From positions 62,001-126,000 of the forward strand of contig OZ246399.1 in the NCBI GenBank assembly GCA_965230985.1: a stretch of DNA of 64,000 bases, written 5' to 3'. Below are positions 8,646 through 16,607 of this stretch, piece after piece. The stretch comes from UBA2211 sp035404185. GTDB taxonomy: Bacteria > Patescibacteriota > Minisyncoccia > Minisyncoccales > Minisyncoccaceae. The first letter of the stretch is position 1; the number at the start of each line of letters is the position of its first letter. A model generated the notes under the pieces. That model was given only the letters and a program-made list of their open reading frames with translations. It had not been told where the DNA came from and did no database searches. Both the position numbers and the translations under genes were made by a program.

Positions 8646-8673
8646 TAAATCAATTAAAACTTCCTATTTAGTT

Positions 8674-8701
8674 TAGACGTAAAAACTAAACTTTTGTTAC
8701 A
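8674..8701 (-). promoter_or_regulatory. Second ECF-sigma-type promoter, between sigma gene and hicB
   Basis: TGTAAC (8696-8701), 16 bases, CGTCTA (8674-8679) on the minus strand. It matches the copy at 8002-8029 in both boxes, in spacing and in most flanking bases (TGTAACAAAA...GTTTTTACGTCTA). It could drive hicBA, or be the original sigma/DUF5667 promoter left behind when HicBA was inserted. Confidence 0.65.
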
Positions 8702-8741
8702 TTTTTAAGATATAAAAAACAAGGATTCTTTTCCTTGTCTT

Positions 8742-9248
8742 TTATGCTTCTAGTATTTTCTTTAATTGCTTCATTCCTCTGGAAACTAATACTCTAGTTG
8801 CTCCTTGGGATTTATTCAGTGCTTTAGCCACTTCAGAATATGGCTGTTGCTCAATGTAATACATGGAAACAGCAATTCGGCAATCTTCGCTCAATTGTCC
8901 CAAAGCAGCAGTAACCATTCTCATGTCATCGTTCTGGACAGCTTGTCCAGCAAGGTCTTGGCTTTTGTCCAGAATGTTTTCAGGATTGTCCAGAATAACT
9001 GGATTCTGGTCTTTGGTCCTATAATGATCAATAATCAGGTTCTTAGCGACGCGAAACAAAAAGCCTGATGGACTCTTCACTTCTTTATCAAAAGAAATCT
9101 CTTTCCAGAGCCTGGTAAAAGTTTCCGAAGTGATGTCTTGAGCTAATGCTTCATTGCTAACCTTAAAAAAAACAAAGCGATAGACTTTATCTATATGCTC
9201 GTCATATATCTGTGAAAAAAATTGTTCTTTAAATTCAGTCGATTGCAT
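8742..9248 (-). CDS. ECF-family RNA polymerase sigma factor
   Basis: 168 residues, normal for an ECF sigma factor. Region 2 ('YDEHIDKVYRFVFFKVSNEALAQDITSETFTRLWKEI') melts and binds the -10 element. Region 4 near the C-terminus ('LSEDCRIAVSMYYIEQQPYSEVAKALNKSQGATRVLVSRGMKQL') is a helix-turn-helix for the -35 element. The likely targets are the two TGTAAC-N16-CGTCTA sites downstream. It is preceded by the TGTCC array (9269-9420), and three further same-orientation TGTCC motifs lie inside the gene near 8944, 8966 and 8987. It probably controls an envelope response with the DUF5667 protein. Confidence 0.85.
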   Translation of the reverse strand: MQSTEFKEQFFSQIYDEHIDKVYRFVFFKVSNEALAQDITSETFTRLWKEISFDKEVKSPSGFLFRVAKNLIIDHYRTKDQNPVILDNPENILDKSQDLAGQAVQNDDMRMVTAALGQLSEDCRIAVSMYYIEQQPYSEVAKALNKSQGATRVLVSRGMKQLKKILEA

Positions 9249-9268
9249 TGTTCTTTTTAAACTATTAA

Positions 9269-9420
9269 TGTCCAGAACCTTATCGTTCGTGTCCTAAACT
9301 GTCCTGATTGATTGTCCACAATTGTCCACGATTGTCCAGAAGTTGTCCACATTGTCCAGAACCGTGTCCAGAATGTCCAGAATAATGTCCACATTGTCCA
9401 GAACCGTGTCCAGAATGTCC
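9269..9420. repeat. Phased array of 14 TGTCC motifs
   Basis: TGTCC (usually TGTCCAGAA or TGTCCAC) starts at 9269, 9290, 9300, 9313, 9323, 9333, 9344, 9353, 9365, 9374, 9386, 9395, 9407 and 9416, all in one orientation. From 9300 onward the mean step is about 10.5 bp, one helical turn, so all sites face one side of the DNA. Positions 9351-9392 and 9393 onward form a 42-bp direct repeat. It lies between the winged-helix gene and the sigma-factor start and looks like an iteron or cooperative operator array. Confidence 0.85.
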
Positions 9421-9434
9421 AGAATAACTTTCTA

Positions 9435-10109
9435 TCAGGACTCGCTAATTTTATAGGCCGTCATCTTGCCTCCACCCATACAAGAAATAATTTTCATTTC
9501 CTTTAATCCTTTCAGTTCTCTTCTGATGGTTCGGGGATTCATTTCTGGGAAACATTCACTAATTTGATTGGCCTTTAATTGACCCTTACTTTGAAGAATC
9601 TCTAAAACCTTTAATTGAACTGATGAAAGCTCTTCATAATTAAGATGTTTGACTTCCCTTTTTACCATTTCTACTTTTTTATCTTCTTTTGCCTTTTCTT
9701 CCTTTATATTCCCCATGTTAGCAAAAACAGCAACCGATTCTTCTTTTTGTATCTCAACAGCGATAGGTTTTTTTACTTCCTTGTCCTTTATTACACTTAG
9801 ACCAAGAGAATCTTTCAAAACTTCGTATTCCCTCTCCAAAACTTCAAAGTTTCTTTCAGCTACCCATTCCTGTTCTTTAGCAATGCTAAAATAGGTCTTA
9901 ATCAGTTCTATTTTTGATAATACTTTATCCAAATACTGCTCCTTTTCTTTTGGAGTTGATGAGAGAGATTTACCCTTTACAAGGTTCGAGAAAAACATTA
10001 CATCAAGGCCCTCTTTACGAATCGCAAACTTAAGGGGCTCCTCTTTAGGAAAGAGGTCGGTCACCTTGTATAAGGCGTTTGTCAATTTAATGATGTTTTC
10101 CTCTGTCAT
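9435..10109 (-). CDS. Winged-helix transcriptional regulator, coiled coil N-terminus
   Basis: 224 residues from ATG 10109; the start is fixed by a promoter whose -10 box ends 7 bases before it, so longer versions are excluded. The N-terminal two thirds are helical and charged with a coiled-coil-like stretch (about 75-115) and a Lys/Glu-rich linker. The C-terminal 65 residues ('LSSVQLKVLEILQSKGQLKANQISECFPEMNPRTIRRELKGLKEMKIISCMGGGKMTAYKIS') form a winged helix of DeoR-like style. It is the best candidate to bind the TGTCC array, which begins right after its stop codon. That link is inferred from position only. Confidence 0.7.
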   Translation of the reverse strand: MTEENIIKLTNALYKVTDLFPKEEPLKFAIRKEGLDVMFFSNLVKGKSLSSTPKEKEQYLDKVLSKIELIKTYFSIAKEQEWVAERNFEVLEREYEVLKDSLGLSVIKDKEVKKPIAVEIQKEESVAVFANMGNIKEEKAKEDKKVEMVKREVKHLNYEELSSVQLKVLEILQSKGQLKANQISECFPEMNPRTIRRELKGLKEMKIISCMGGGKMTAYKISES

Positions 10110-10116
10110 AGTCCAT

Positions 10117-10145
10117 ATTATATGGTAATGAAAAAGAAAAGTCAA
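10117..10145 (-). promoter_or_regulatory. Promoter giving a leaderless mRNA for the winged-helix gene
   Basis: -35 TTGACT (10140-10145), 17-base spacer, -10 TATAAT (10117-10122) on the minus strand, with 7 bases to the ATG. The predicted transcript starts at or one base before the start codon. Confidence 0.8.
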
Positions 10146-10182
10146 ACCAAATAAAAAACGGCCTAATTATTTAAAAAAGTCG

Positions 10183-10701
10183 TTATTTTTTGCTGACATC
10201 AACGAAGAAATATTCCTTCCCGCCAATAGTAATTTTTTCGACCTTGGTTTTGTCGATTTTACCAACAGGACAATAGCCGGCCAGAGGAATACCATTGCCC
10301 TTTTCTAAAACACACATTCCCCTAGCTCCTCCACCGCCAGAAATTTCTGGTCCGCAGATAAATCTTCCTTGGCTGCTCCGATTAAGAAATTTACAAAAAG
10401 GATATTTCACGATAATTCTTTTTTCGTCAATCCAGATAGCAGGATGTTCTCCTCTGGCTTCTTTCTTTTGAAGAAACATCGTTATCGCTTCTTCTAAAGA
10501 ATTAACCCCTAAGACAAGGTTTGTGTCGACAATAGGACAAGAATCAGTTTTGATTTTTTCTAGAATCAAATTCCTTTTTTTGTCGTATTCAACAATAACC
10601 CCAATCCCACCAACCTCAACAAATTTAGTATGAAGAAAAGAAGAACTCTCTCCTTCAAAAATTCTTGTGAGTCTTTCTTTTACGGGTATGTCAATATACA
10701 T
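10183..10701 (-). CDS. Unknown protein with five cysteines (orphan cassette)
   Basis: 172 residues, not recognised. The N-terminal half looks like an alpha/beta domain. Cys residues near 55, 102, 115, 129 and 143 ('PFCKF', 'RFICG', 'RGMCV', 'AGYCPVG') could bind zinc or an Fe-S cluster; this is inference. The gene has a clear promoter (10785-10812), a GGAG Shine-Dalgarno 9 bases before the ATG, and a weak hairpin with a T run after the stop. It is richer in G+C than its neighbours. It belongs to the group of stand-alone orphan cassettes in this window. Confidence 0.7.
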   Translation of the reverse strand: MYIDIPVKERLTRIFEGESSSFLHTKFVEVGGIGVIVEYDKKRNLILEKIKTDSCPIVDTNLVLGVNSLEEAITMFLQKKEARGEHPAIWIDEKRIIVKYPFCKFLNRSSQGRFICGPEISGGGGARGMCVLEKGNGIPLAGYCPVGKIDKTKVEKITIGGKEYFFVDVSKK

Positions 10702-10710
10702 CCATAATCA

Positions 10711-10714
10711 CTCC
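10711..10714 (-). promoter_or_regulatory. Shine-Dalgarno GGAG of the Cys-containing orphan gene
   Basis: GGAG, 9 bases before the ATG at 10699-10701. It is notable because most genes in this window have no such site. Confidence 0.7.
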
Positions 10715-10784
10715 AAAATGTTGTTTTTTGTCAAAGTTCAAACACAATCCTCCTTGTTTTTAATAAGAATAAATTGCAATCGTG

Positions 10785-10812
10785 AGTATATAACAAAATT
10801 ATAGGTTGTCAA
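10785..10812 (-). promoter_or_regulatory. Sigma70-type promoter of the Cys-containing orphan gene
   Basis: -35 TTGACA (10807-10812), 16-base spacer, -10 TATACT (10785-10790), minus strand, giving a leader of about 77 bases. Confidence 0.7.
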
Positions 10813-10843
10813 TAAAATAACTCAAAAAATTTAAACAAAAATA

Positions 10844-11101
10844 CTATTTATATAAATTATTATGATTCCCTAACGTTAAAAAAACAACAACATTTCCGTC
10901 GTCTCTAAAAATAGCACGCCAATCACCTGTTATATTTATACTTCTGAGTTGAGAATACTTTCCCCTTAAAGAATGATTATTAAGCAAAGGATTGAATTTA
11001 TTAACCAAAAAAAGATTAAATTTGTCTTCGAAATTTCTTTTAATTAATAATGGCGAAGAATTAAAACGTTTAATAAAATTTTTATTAAATTTGATTTCCA
11101 T
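10844..11101 (-). CDS. RelE/ParE-family toxin
   Basis: 86 residues from the ATG at 11101 (MEIKFNKNFIKRF), the usual start form of RelE-like toxins; an in-frame ATG at 11119 is the alternative. 'FNPLLNNHSLRGKYSQLRSINITGDWRAIFRDDGNVVVFLTLGNHNNLY' matches the RelE/YafQ beta-sheet core ('hplkgk...R...gdyRviy...dg.i.f..ig.h..lY'). Such toxins usually cut mRNA in the ribosome. It overlaps the antitoxin gene by 17 bases, so translation is coupled. Confidence 0.75.
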   Translation of the reverse strand: MEIKFNKNFIKRFNSSPLLIKRNFEDKFNLFLVNKFNPLLNNHSLRGKYSQLRSINITGDWRAIFRDDGNVVVFLTLGNHNNLYK

Positions 11102-11378
11102 ACTTCCTGTTTTTGTCATTCAGCCATTTTATAGCATCTTTAGCATTATTAAAAGATGGGGAAATATTTCCCTCCTTAGCTTCTTTATCAGCCTCCTTGA
11201 GCTCATTAATTAGCCAATCTGATGGTTCTTCTAAAGAAATATGTATTTCTTTTTCTATTATAAATTTCCTTAAATAAACATTTAAAACATCACTTAAATT
11301 AAGACCCATCCGATTAGCTATTTTTTGAGCTTCGCCCTTTACCTTTTTATCTGTCTTAAAATTAACTATTGTGGTCAT
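11085..11378 (-). CDS. RelB/DinJ-type antitoxin
   Basis: 97 residues from ATG 11378; the longer in-frame version would begin inside the operator and promoter. The N-terminus 'TTIVNFKTDKKVKGEAQKIANRMGLNLSDVLNVYLRKFI' is a ribbon-helix-helix DNA-binding domain, followed by an acidic helix that would wrap the toxin. It should repress its own promoter by binding the palindrome at 11396-11416. Confidence 0.8.
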   Translation of the reverse strand: MTTIVNFKTDKKVKGEAQKIANRMGLNLSDVLNVYLRKFIIEKEIHISLEEPSDWLINELKEADKEAKEGNISPSFNNAKDAIKWLNDKNRKYGNQI

Positions 11379-11395
11379 ACGCTTTATATATACTT

Positions 11396-11416
11396 TATAT
11401 ATACATTGTATATATA
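11396..11416. promoter_or_regulatory. Operator palindrome of the RelBE-like module
   Basis: A perfect palindrome with arms TATATATAC / GTATATATA around ATT. It covers the -10 box (TACAAT), so antitoxin binding would block RNA polymerase directly. Confidence 0.7.
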
Positions 11417-11432
11417 AATAAAAATTTGTCAA
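11405..11432 (-). promoter_or_regulatory. Promoter of the RelBE-like module
   Basis: -35 TTGACA (11427-11432), 16-base spacer, -10 TACAAT (11405-11410) on the minus strand; 26 bases to the antitoxin ATG. Confidence 0.75.
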
Positions 11433-11442
11433 GCTGTAAAAG

Positions 11443-11462
11443 AAAACGGCCTAAGCCGTTTT
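11443..11462. terminator. Symmetric terminator between MazEF and RelBE modules
   Basis: AAAACGGC-CTAA-GCCGTTTT, a palindromic hairpin with A and T flanks. It ends mazF transcription and insulates the two modules. Confidence 0.75.
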
Positions 11463-11519
11463 AAATATCTTTATTGATAATTTTTCTTAAATATTATTAA
11501 GATATTCAATATCTAAAAA

Positions 11520-11867
11520 TTATATCAACCCAAAACTTATCTCTAATGCTCTATCAACTTTTTGCATCGATTTTAAATTTAACTCTCCAATTTTTTTAAC
11601 AAGCCTTTTCTTATCTATTGTTCTTACTTGATTTAAAATAATAACTGATTTCTCGGATAAACCTCCTTCAGGGGGGATAATTAAAACTTCTGTTGGATAA
11701 ATAGTATCATCAAAGTGAGAACCAATAGCTGCAACAATCGTTACTGGACTATAATGATTACCAATATTATTTTGTAAAATAAGAGCTGGTCTAGTTTTAC
11801 TAATTTCTGAACCAACAGTTGGATCAAAATTAACAATATATATTTCTCCTCTCTTAGGTGTTAACAT
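11520..11867 (-). CDS. mazF: MazF/PemK-family endoribonuclease toxin
   Basis: 115 residues, the normal MazF length. It opens with 'KRGEIYIVNFDPTVGSEISKTRPALILQNN', the conserved MazF start with the catalytic Arg in 'SKTRPA', and continues with 'VTIVAAIGSH' and 'SVIILNQVRTIDKKRL', which carries the active-site Thr/Arg region. MazF toxins cut RNA at short sequences. The gene overlaps the antitoxin gene by 7 bases. Confidence 0.9.
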   Translation of the reverse strand: MLTPKRGEIYIVNFDPTVGSEISKTRPALILQNNIGNHYSPVTIVAAIGSHFDDTIYPTEVLIIPPEGGLSEKSVIILNQVRTIDKKRLVKKIGELNLKSMQKVDRALEISFGLI

Positions 11868-12109
11868 GCTTCGTCAATCAAAAACCAATCTTCAGCAACC
11901 GATAAATCTCTCTTAGAACGAATAATAGCCCCTTCGCGAAGTTGTTTTTTTAAATTAGCTTGTCCAACCCCTTCAACATAGAAACGCACTGCCTGATCAA
12001 CAAATGAACTTCTGGTTCCCTTTTGAGCAATATTATCAAGAAGTTGAATAGTTTTATTAGGCAAAGTAATATTTATCCTTTTATATTTTGTAGATGTGTT
12101 TATTTTCAT
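11861..12109 (-). CDS. MazE-like ribbon-helix-helix antitoxin
   Basis: 82 residues from ATG 12109, fixed by a -10 box exactly 6 bases upstream. 'KYKRINITLPNKTIQLLDNIAQKGTRSSFVDQAVRFYVE' is a CopG/MetJ-type ribbon-helix-helix domain; the tail ending 'AEDWFLIDEAC' should contact the toxin. It probably binds the TACACA/TGTGTA palindrome in its promoter. Confidence 0.8.
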   Translation of the reverse strand: MKINTSTKYKRINITLPNKTIQLLDNIAQKGTRSSFVDQAVRFYVEGVGQANLKKQLREGAIIRSKRDLSVAEDWFLIDEAC

Positions 12110-12115
12110 ATTTTC

Positions 12116-12144
12116 ATGATACACACTATCAATGTGTAAGTCAA
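12116..12144 (-). promoter_or_regulatory. Promoter and operator of mazEF, leaderless start
   Basis: -35 TTGACT (12139-12144), 17-base spacer, -10 TATCAT (12116-12121), minus strand. Exactly 6 bases separate the -10 box from the ATG, so +1 should be the A of the start codon. The spacer holds an inverted repeat, TACACA (12120-12125) and TGTGTA (12133-12138), a likely antitoxin operator. Confidence 0.75.
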
Positions 12145-12174
12145 GGGAGTGCACTTAAGAGACTGTGCACCCCC
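12145..12174. other. GC-rich hairpin between mazE promoter and the giant secreted gene
   Basis: GGGAGTGCAC and GTGCACCCCC pair over 10 positions with a 10-base loop. No U-tract follows, so it could end transcription of the giant gene only weakly or act as an mRNA 3' stabiliser. Confidence 0.5.
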
Positions 12175-12182
12175 ACAATAAA

Positions 12183-15100
12183 CTACTGAAATACATCTAT
12201 TTTATACACCCGCTGTGTATCAGAGAAAAAAGTTTCATTATCACCGATAGAGATAGAGTCACCATAATAACTACCTGGGGAAACATAAAACATTCTATCT
12301 TCCATCTTTTCAGGCATATTATTAGAATCATATCCAAAGATACCACCAATCTTAGTAAAATAAATTCTATTTAATGAATCGGAAACTACAAAATTAACAC
12401 CACTAAAAGTTCTTTCCCATTTTGTTTCTCCATTAGATATGTTGGCCGCGCCTAAATACCAAATCATTGGATAAGAACCTGCTAATATTTTCGAATAATA
12501 AAATTCGTCCTCATTAAAACCTAGTGGACCATGATAATCATCTTTAAACCACAATATTTGAGAAAGATTGCTATCTACGGCATATAGAACTGGATAAGTT
12601 TCTCCCAATTTTACATTTCTTCCATTACTTAAACTTAATAATAATATTCCTTCAAAAGAAATACTTACCCGATCGATTATAGCAATGGTATCAATCGGAC
12701 CAGAATATGTTTTTTCGTATTTAGGAAAAAACTGTTGCTTTATTATTTCCCCGTTGCTGTACTTTATTACAAAATCATTGATTGAAAAATATATATTGTC
12801 TGAATCGTCAATAACTAACTCCGTAAATGAAGCTGGATTGAGACCTTTTAATATCTCCTGATCATTATATAGCTCTATTTCCAATCCATTTTTATCAATT
12901 GAGATTAAACTCGGTCCAGTTGCTTCTTTGGTAGCTAAAAAGTATATTTTTTCTTTAGAATCAATTATTATTGACCTAGTAAACACTCTTGTGTAGTCTT
13001 TTTTCCATACAATCTTACCTGAAGGACTTAAGGCATAGATAGAATGCTCGCTCGAAAGATATATTGTTCCATCTTTACCCAGCGAAGGATAAAAACCACA
13101 AGCATCAGAGCAATGGATACTCCACTTCTTTTGAAGATGATTGTAAGCGTAAAAATCATATGATTTGTTATTACTTCCCCAGAAATATAATGTTCCGTTT
13201 TCATCGATCACTAAGCTTGAAGTAAAATCATTATTAAAAGTAAATTGCTGATTTCCTTCAATTAAAATATCAGGAACAAAAGATGTTCCTATCGGTCCAT
13301 CAAATTGGCTATGACCACTTCTTCTAAAGTCATAATAAGGAGCTCTTTTTTGATGATTAGCTTCGGCTATTGAAAAAGAAACTCCTTCTGACAATGGAGA
13401 AATATTATTTTCTGGATCTTTAGCTATTATCTTAAAATGATATTCTGAATCATAGAAAAGATCTTTAATAACAACGCTTCTTTTATTACTTTCTCCTAAA
13501 ATAATATCTATATCGGTATATTCTTTAATATTAACAAGATTATTATCATCTATTTGATTATTGCGAGAATAATATATCTCATAATCAAGATTTTCAGCAG
13601 CAGTATCTTCATCAAAAGGAGCTGTCCACGACAATACTACTGAATTTTTTTGTTCTTCGTCTATTAAAGCAACTAAATCTTGTATTTTCTCAGGAATCTT
13701 GGGGACATGATTTCTCGGGCTCGAATTTTCAGATTGAAAATCATTTAAATTATTATCTGTATCTCTATATTTTCCATTAGACCATTTTCTTCCTATGACC
13801 TTGTCTGATTCAGAGATAAGAAACGATTCACTTTCTTTAACAATTGGGCTGATATCATCGCTTCTCCAAGAAACCGTATCTATTTTAAGAGCAATCGTGT
13901 TGACTGTCTTTTCTTCATTGGTTGGTTCAACCACTTCTTCTCCTTCTTTAAATTCAGTCTTTACGTATTTAGGATTATTAGAAAATATAGAAATAGATCC
14001 GGACGAATTTCCTATTTGTCCTGTTTCGTAATATTTGTCTTCCATAGATTTAACCTTCCAATCAGCCCCATTTCCCATCATTGCATCACCGCTATCTCCA
14101 AATATATCTATAATATAGTAAGAATTTGAATTTATAATAGCTCCCTCTGGAAATTTCCAATTACGATAAGGATTATACCATTCAGACGCTGGAGAATAAT
14201 AAGAAAGATAAAAACAGTTTTCTTCGCTTGGGCACAAATCTATTGGATTTTCTGTTTGATTATACATTTCTATATATTCTACTCCTCCACTCTCTCCTGT
14301 TTGAACTTCGGTTATTAAAAGATGATTGCTATTATCAATTAATTGCTCATCTTCTTCGGGTTGTTTTTCTTCTTCTGGGTCTTCAACAGCTGTTTCAATG
14401 GTATTATCAGCTTTTGGTGTTCCCCATAATCCACTTAAATTATCAACTGATTCTGAAAAATAAGTATGCCAACCGTTTAAGTCATTATTTCTCTCCATTG
14501 TTTTCCTCTGCTCGTTATCTCCAGCTGGCCAATCAGGATTAGCTAAAACTTCGTCCATTAATTGACAATTTGAATTAAATAATCTTAATGATTCGTTATT
14601 ATTTGATAATCCCCCAGAGTATTCTTTATCCATCTGAATATTAGAGACAGAATCATCATCGGTTCTCTCAAGAAGATAAAATCCTTGAGGACTAATAATA
14701 GCAGAATTGTCAAAAACAATTTTAATATTATCTGCGTCTAATAGTTGCCAATCGGCTAAATTAACTGTTTCATCAGAAATATTCTTTAATTCAATCCATT
14801 CGTCATTTGCACTGTTTTCACTTCCCATCCAGGCTACTTCATTGATAATAACCTTGCTATTGTCAGGAGCAGATAGATTTAATTGAGAACAATAAGTAAT
14901 TACGGGAACGCTCGAGCTTCCTCCATAATTTACGGTTGAGGATAAACTATTTGTCGAAACAGCAACTGAAGCCGTGGCTTCTTGCTTTAAGCTACTATTA
15001 GTTTCCTTTGGTGTTCCCCAAATATTATTATTTTCACTTCCAGAATAGGTGTGCCATCCGTTTAAATCGTCATTCCTTTCCATTGTTTTTCTAGTAGAAC

Positions 15101-16607
15101 TATCTCCAGCCAGCCATTTAGGATTACCAGAAACAAAATCTTTTAATTGACAAAGGCCATCAAAAAGATATAGTTCTTCTTCAGAATTAGACAATGAACC
15201 CTTATAAATTAAATCTGCAACTTTAAAAGGGACAGAATCATCATCAGTTCTTTCTAATAATAAAAAACCGTCCTTCGGCACGGTAATATCTTCAAAAATA
15301 ATGTTTATCTGGTCTTCCTTGTCTCGCAATGTCCATCCCTTTAAATTAATATCCGAAGCAGAAATATTCTTTAATTCAATCCATTCGTCATTTGCACTGT
15401 TTTCACTTCCCATCCAGGCTACTTCATTGATAATAATATCACGAGAAGAAACATATTGAGATGCATTTGAACAGACTACGGGAATTACTTTTTCTTCGGT
15501 TTTCTTTTCAACTTCCTTGATTGCTTCTTTCTCTTTGTTTATTTTGCTATCCTTTTCGTTTATTTTTTCTTTTTCAACAACATCTTTCTTGATTTCCTTC
15601 ACAGGATAGTCTTTTTCTAGTGTATCGTTTTCACTCATCGACTCGACTTCTTTGTTTATAGCTTCCTTATTAGTCGTATCTTTAAAAATATATTCTGTTA
15701 AATCTCCTGTATTATTTCCAGTTAAAAAGTTAAAAACATCAGAAAAGTTATTAATCGTATTTTTTATAGGATTAATAATATATTTTTCCTGCCAAGTCTT
15801 AGGTTTTAGTCCAAAATCAGGAACCACCTCTGGAAAAATAGTTTTAATTGTTGTATTTTTTTTATCCCAAAAATACGATCCAAATAATCCATCTTCCATT
15901 ATCCCATTAATTTCAACAATAAAGGGAGAGATATTCTGACCATATTCAAGGCTATTTGAAAAACCCCTGACTCCACCAATAGAACCTCTACTTGCAGGAG
16001 GAACAATTTCCTTCGGGGAATATATTCGAGCAACAACCTTACTTCTATTATCGTCAATCCGCTTATACATGATTATGTATTGTAGTGGACTATCAACCTC
16101 TCCGGATTCAGTCTTATACTTCATTTCCATCGCTCCAAAAGAAACTTTAATTTGATCTTTAAAAAAATACTCCTTGAGATAATTAACTGCCATGCTAACT
16201 GTTCCTTTTTCTAATTTTCCTATCATTCCAGAAGTATCTTCTGTTCCAATAAGTCTAGCTATATCTAATGATTCCTTGACGACATTAAAAGAAGCGTCTA
16301 ATGGAAGATCTTTGAAAAAATAATTCCACATACTCAACATATAAATATGCTTAAGTAATGATACAACGGTTGTTTCCATTGGATTAGAATAACCATCAGA
16401 TTTTGATAATATCCATTGGCTATATAACAAATCTGGAAAATTTTGTAATATTCTTTTACTTTCAAATTCAGAAAGAACCTGATAGTTGTCTTCTTCAACG
16501 AAATTAAAAAAATTAAAATCTATAGCAAAAACTTTTTGTGGTACGGCTAAAAAACATACAAACAATAATGTTAATACCGCACTGTCTAATAAATTGTAAA
16601 GTTTCAT
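12183..16607 (-). CDS. Giant secreted protein: lamin-tail repeats, FN3, propeller
   Basis: 1474 residues. A signal peptide (1-28, ending VFA-I) leads to an unassigned domain (about 30-330) and a Lys/Glu-rich linker. Two lamin-tail domains follow (about 388-510 and 580-705; each with 'IINEVAWMGSENSANDEWIELKN' and 'RKTMERN..LNGWHTY'), then a third, more divergent one (about 755-960), a fibronectin type III domain (about 970-1070) and a PQQ/WD-like beta propeller to the end ('DGTIYLSSEHSIYALSPSGKIVWKKDY'). Secreted lamin-tail proteins are known in bacteria, often on the surface or with nucleases; no nuclease domain is visible. Its start overlaps the stop of the membrane-protein gene upstream (ATGA). 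Confidence 0.8.
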   Translation of the reverse strand: MKLYNLLDSAVLTLLFVCFLAVPQKVFAIDFNFFNFVEEDNYQVLSEFESKRILQNFPDLLYSQWILSKSDGYSNPMETTVVSLLKHIYMLSMWNYFFKDLPLDASFNVVKESLDIARLIGTEDTSGMIGKLEKGTVSMAVNYLKEYFFKDQIKVSFGAMEMKYKTESGEVDSPLQYIIMYKRIDDNRSKVVARIYSPKEIVPPASRGSIGGVRGFSNSLEYGQNISPFIVEINGIMEDGLFGSYFWDKKNTTIKTIFPEVVPDFGLKPKTWQEKYIINPIKNTINNFSDVFNFLTGNNTGDLTEYIFKDTTNKEAINKEVESMSENDTLEKDYPVKEIKKDVVEKEKINEKDSKINKEKEAIKEVEKKTEEKVIPVVCSNASQYVSSRDIIINEVAWMGSENSANDEWIELKNISASDINLKGWTLRDKEDQINIIFEDITVPKDGFLLLERTDDDSVPFKVADLIYKGSLSNSEEELYLFDGLCQLKDFVSGNPKWLAGDSSTRKTMERNDDLNGWHTYSGSENNNIWGTPKETNSSLKQEATASVAVSTNSLSSTVNYGGSSSVPVITYCSQLNLSAPDNSKVIINEVAWMGSENSANDEWIELKNISDETVNLADWQLLDADNIKIVFDNSAIISPQGFYLLERTDDDSVSNIQMDKEYSGGLSNNNESLRLFNSNCQLMDEVLANPDWPAGDNEQRKTMERNNDLNGWHTYFSESVDNLSGLWGTPKADNTIETAVEDPEEEKQPEEDEQLIDNSNHLLITEVQTGESGGVEYIEMYNQTENPIDLCPSEENCFYLSYYSPASEWYNPYRNWKFPEGAIINSNSYYIIDIFGDSGDAMMGNGADWKVKSMEDKYYETGQIGNSSGSISIFSNNPKYVKTEFKEGEEVVEPTNEEKTVNTIALKIDTVSWRSDDISPIVKESESFLISESDKVIGRKWSNGKYRDTDNNLNDFQSENSSPRNHVPKIPEKIQDLVALIDEEQKNSVVLSWTAPFDEDTAAENLDYEIYYSRNNQIDDNNLVNIKEYTDIDIILGESNKRSVVIKDLFYDSEYHFKIIAKDPENNISPLSEGVSFSIAEANHQKRAPYYDFRRSGHSQFDGPIGTSFVPDILIEGNQQFTFNNDFTSSLVIDENGTLYFWGSNNKSYDFYAYNHLQKKWSIHCSDACGFYPSLGKDGTIYLSSEHSIYALSPSGKIVWKKDYTRVFTRSIIIDSKEKIYFLATKEATGPSLISIDKNGLEIELYNDQEILKGLNPASFTELVIDDSDNIYFSINDFVIKYSNGEIIKQQFFPKYEKTYSGPIDTIAIIDRVSISFEGILLLSLSNGRNVKLGETYPVLYAVDSNLSQILWFKDDYHGPLGFNEDEFYYSKILAGSYPMIWYLGAANISNGETKWERTFSGVNFVVSDSLNRIYFTKIGGIFGYDSNNMPEKMEDRMFYVSPGSYYGDSISIGDNETFFSDTQRVYKIDVFQ
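14774..14851 (-). repeat. 78-bp exact repeat in lamin-tail domain 2
   Basis: Identical over 78 bases to 15359-15436 and encodes the 'INEVAWMGSENSANDEWIELKNI' core. The remainder of the two domains has diverged, which suggests recent gene conversion or duplication of this core. Confidence 0.9.
15359..15436 (-). repeat. 78-bp exact repeat in lamin-tail domain 1
   Basis: The partner of 14774-14851, 585 bp apart, same strand and same reading frame. Confidence 0.9.

Noticed and set aside
9269..9420. CRISPR array
   Set aside because: The repeated unit is only 5-9 bases with 9-13-bp steps, no spacers of equal length and no cas genes.
9312..9506. Plus-strand open frame of 64 codons over the TGTCC array (HIVQNRVQNVQNN repeats)
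   Set aside because: The reading frame is a by-product of the repeat: several motif steps are not multiples of three, it runs into the antisense of the regulator gene, and it has no promoter or ribosome-binding site.
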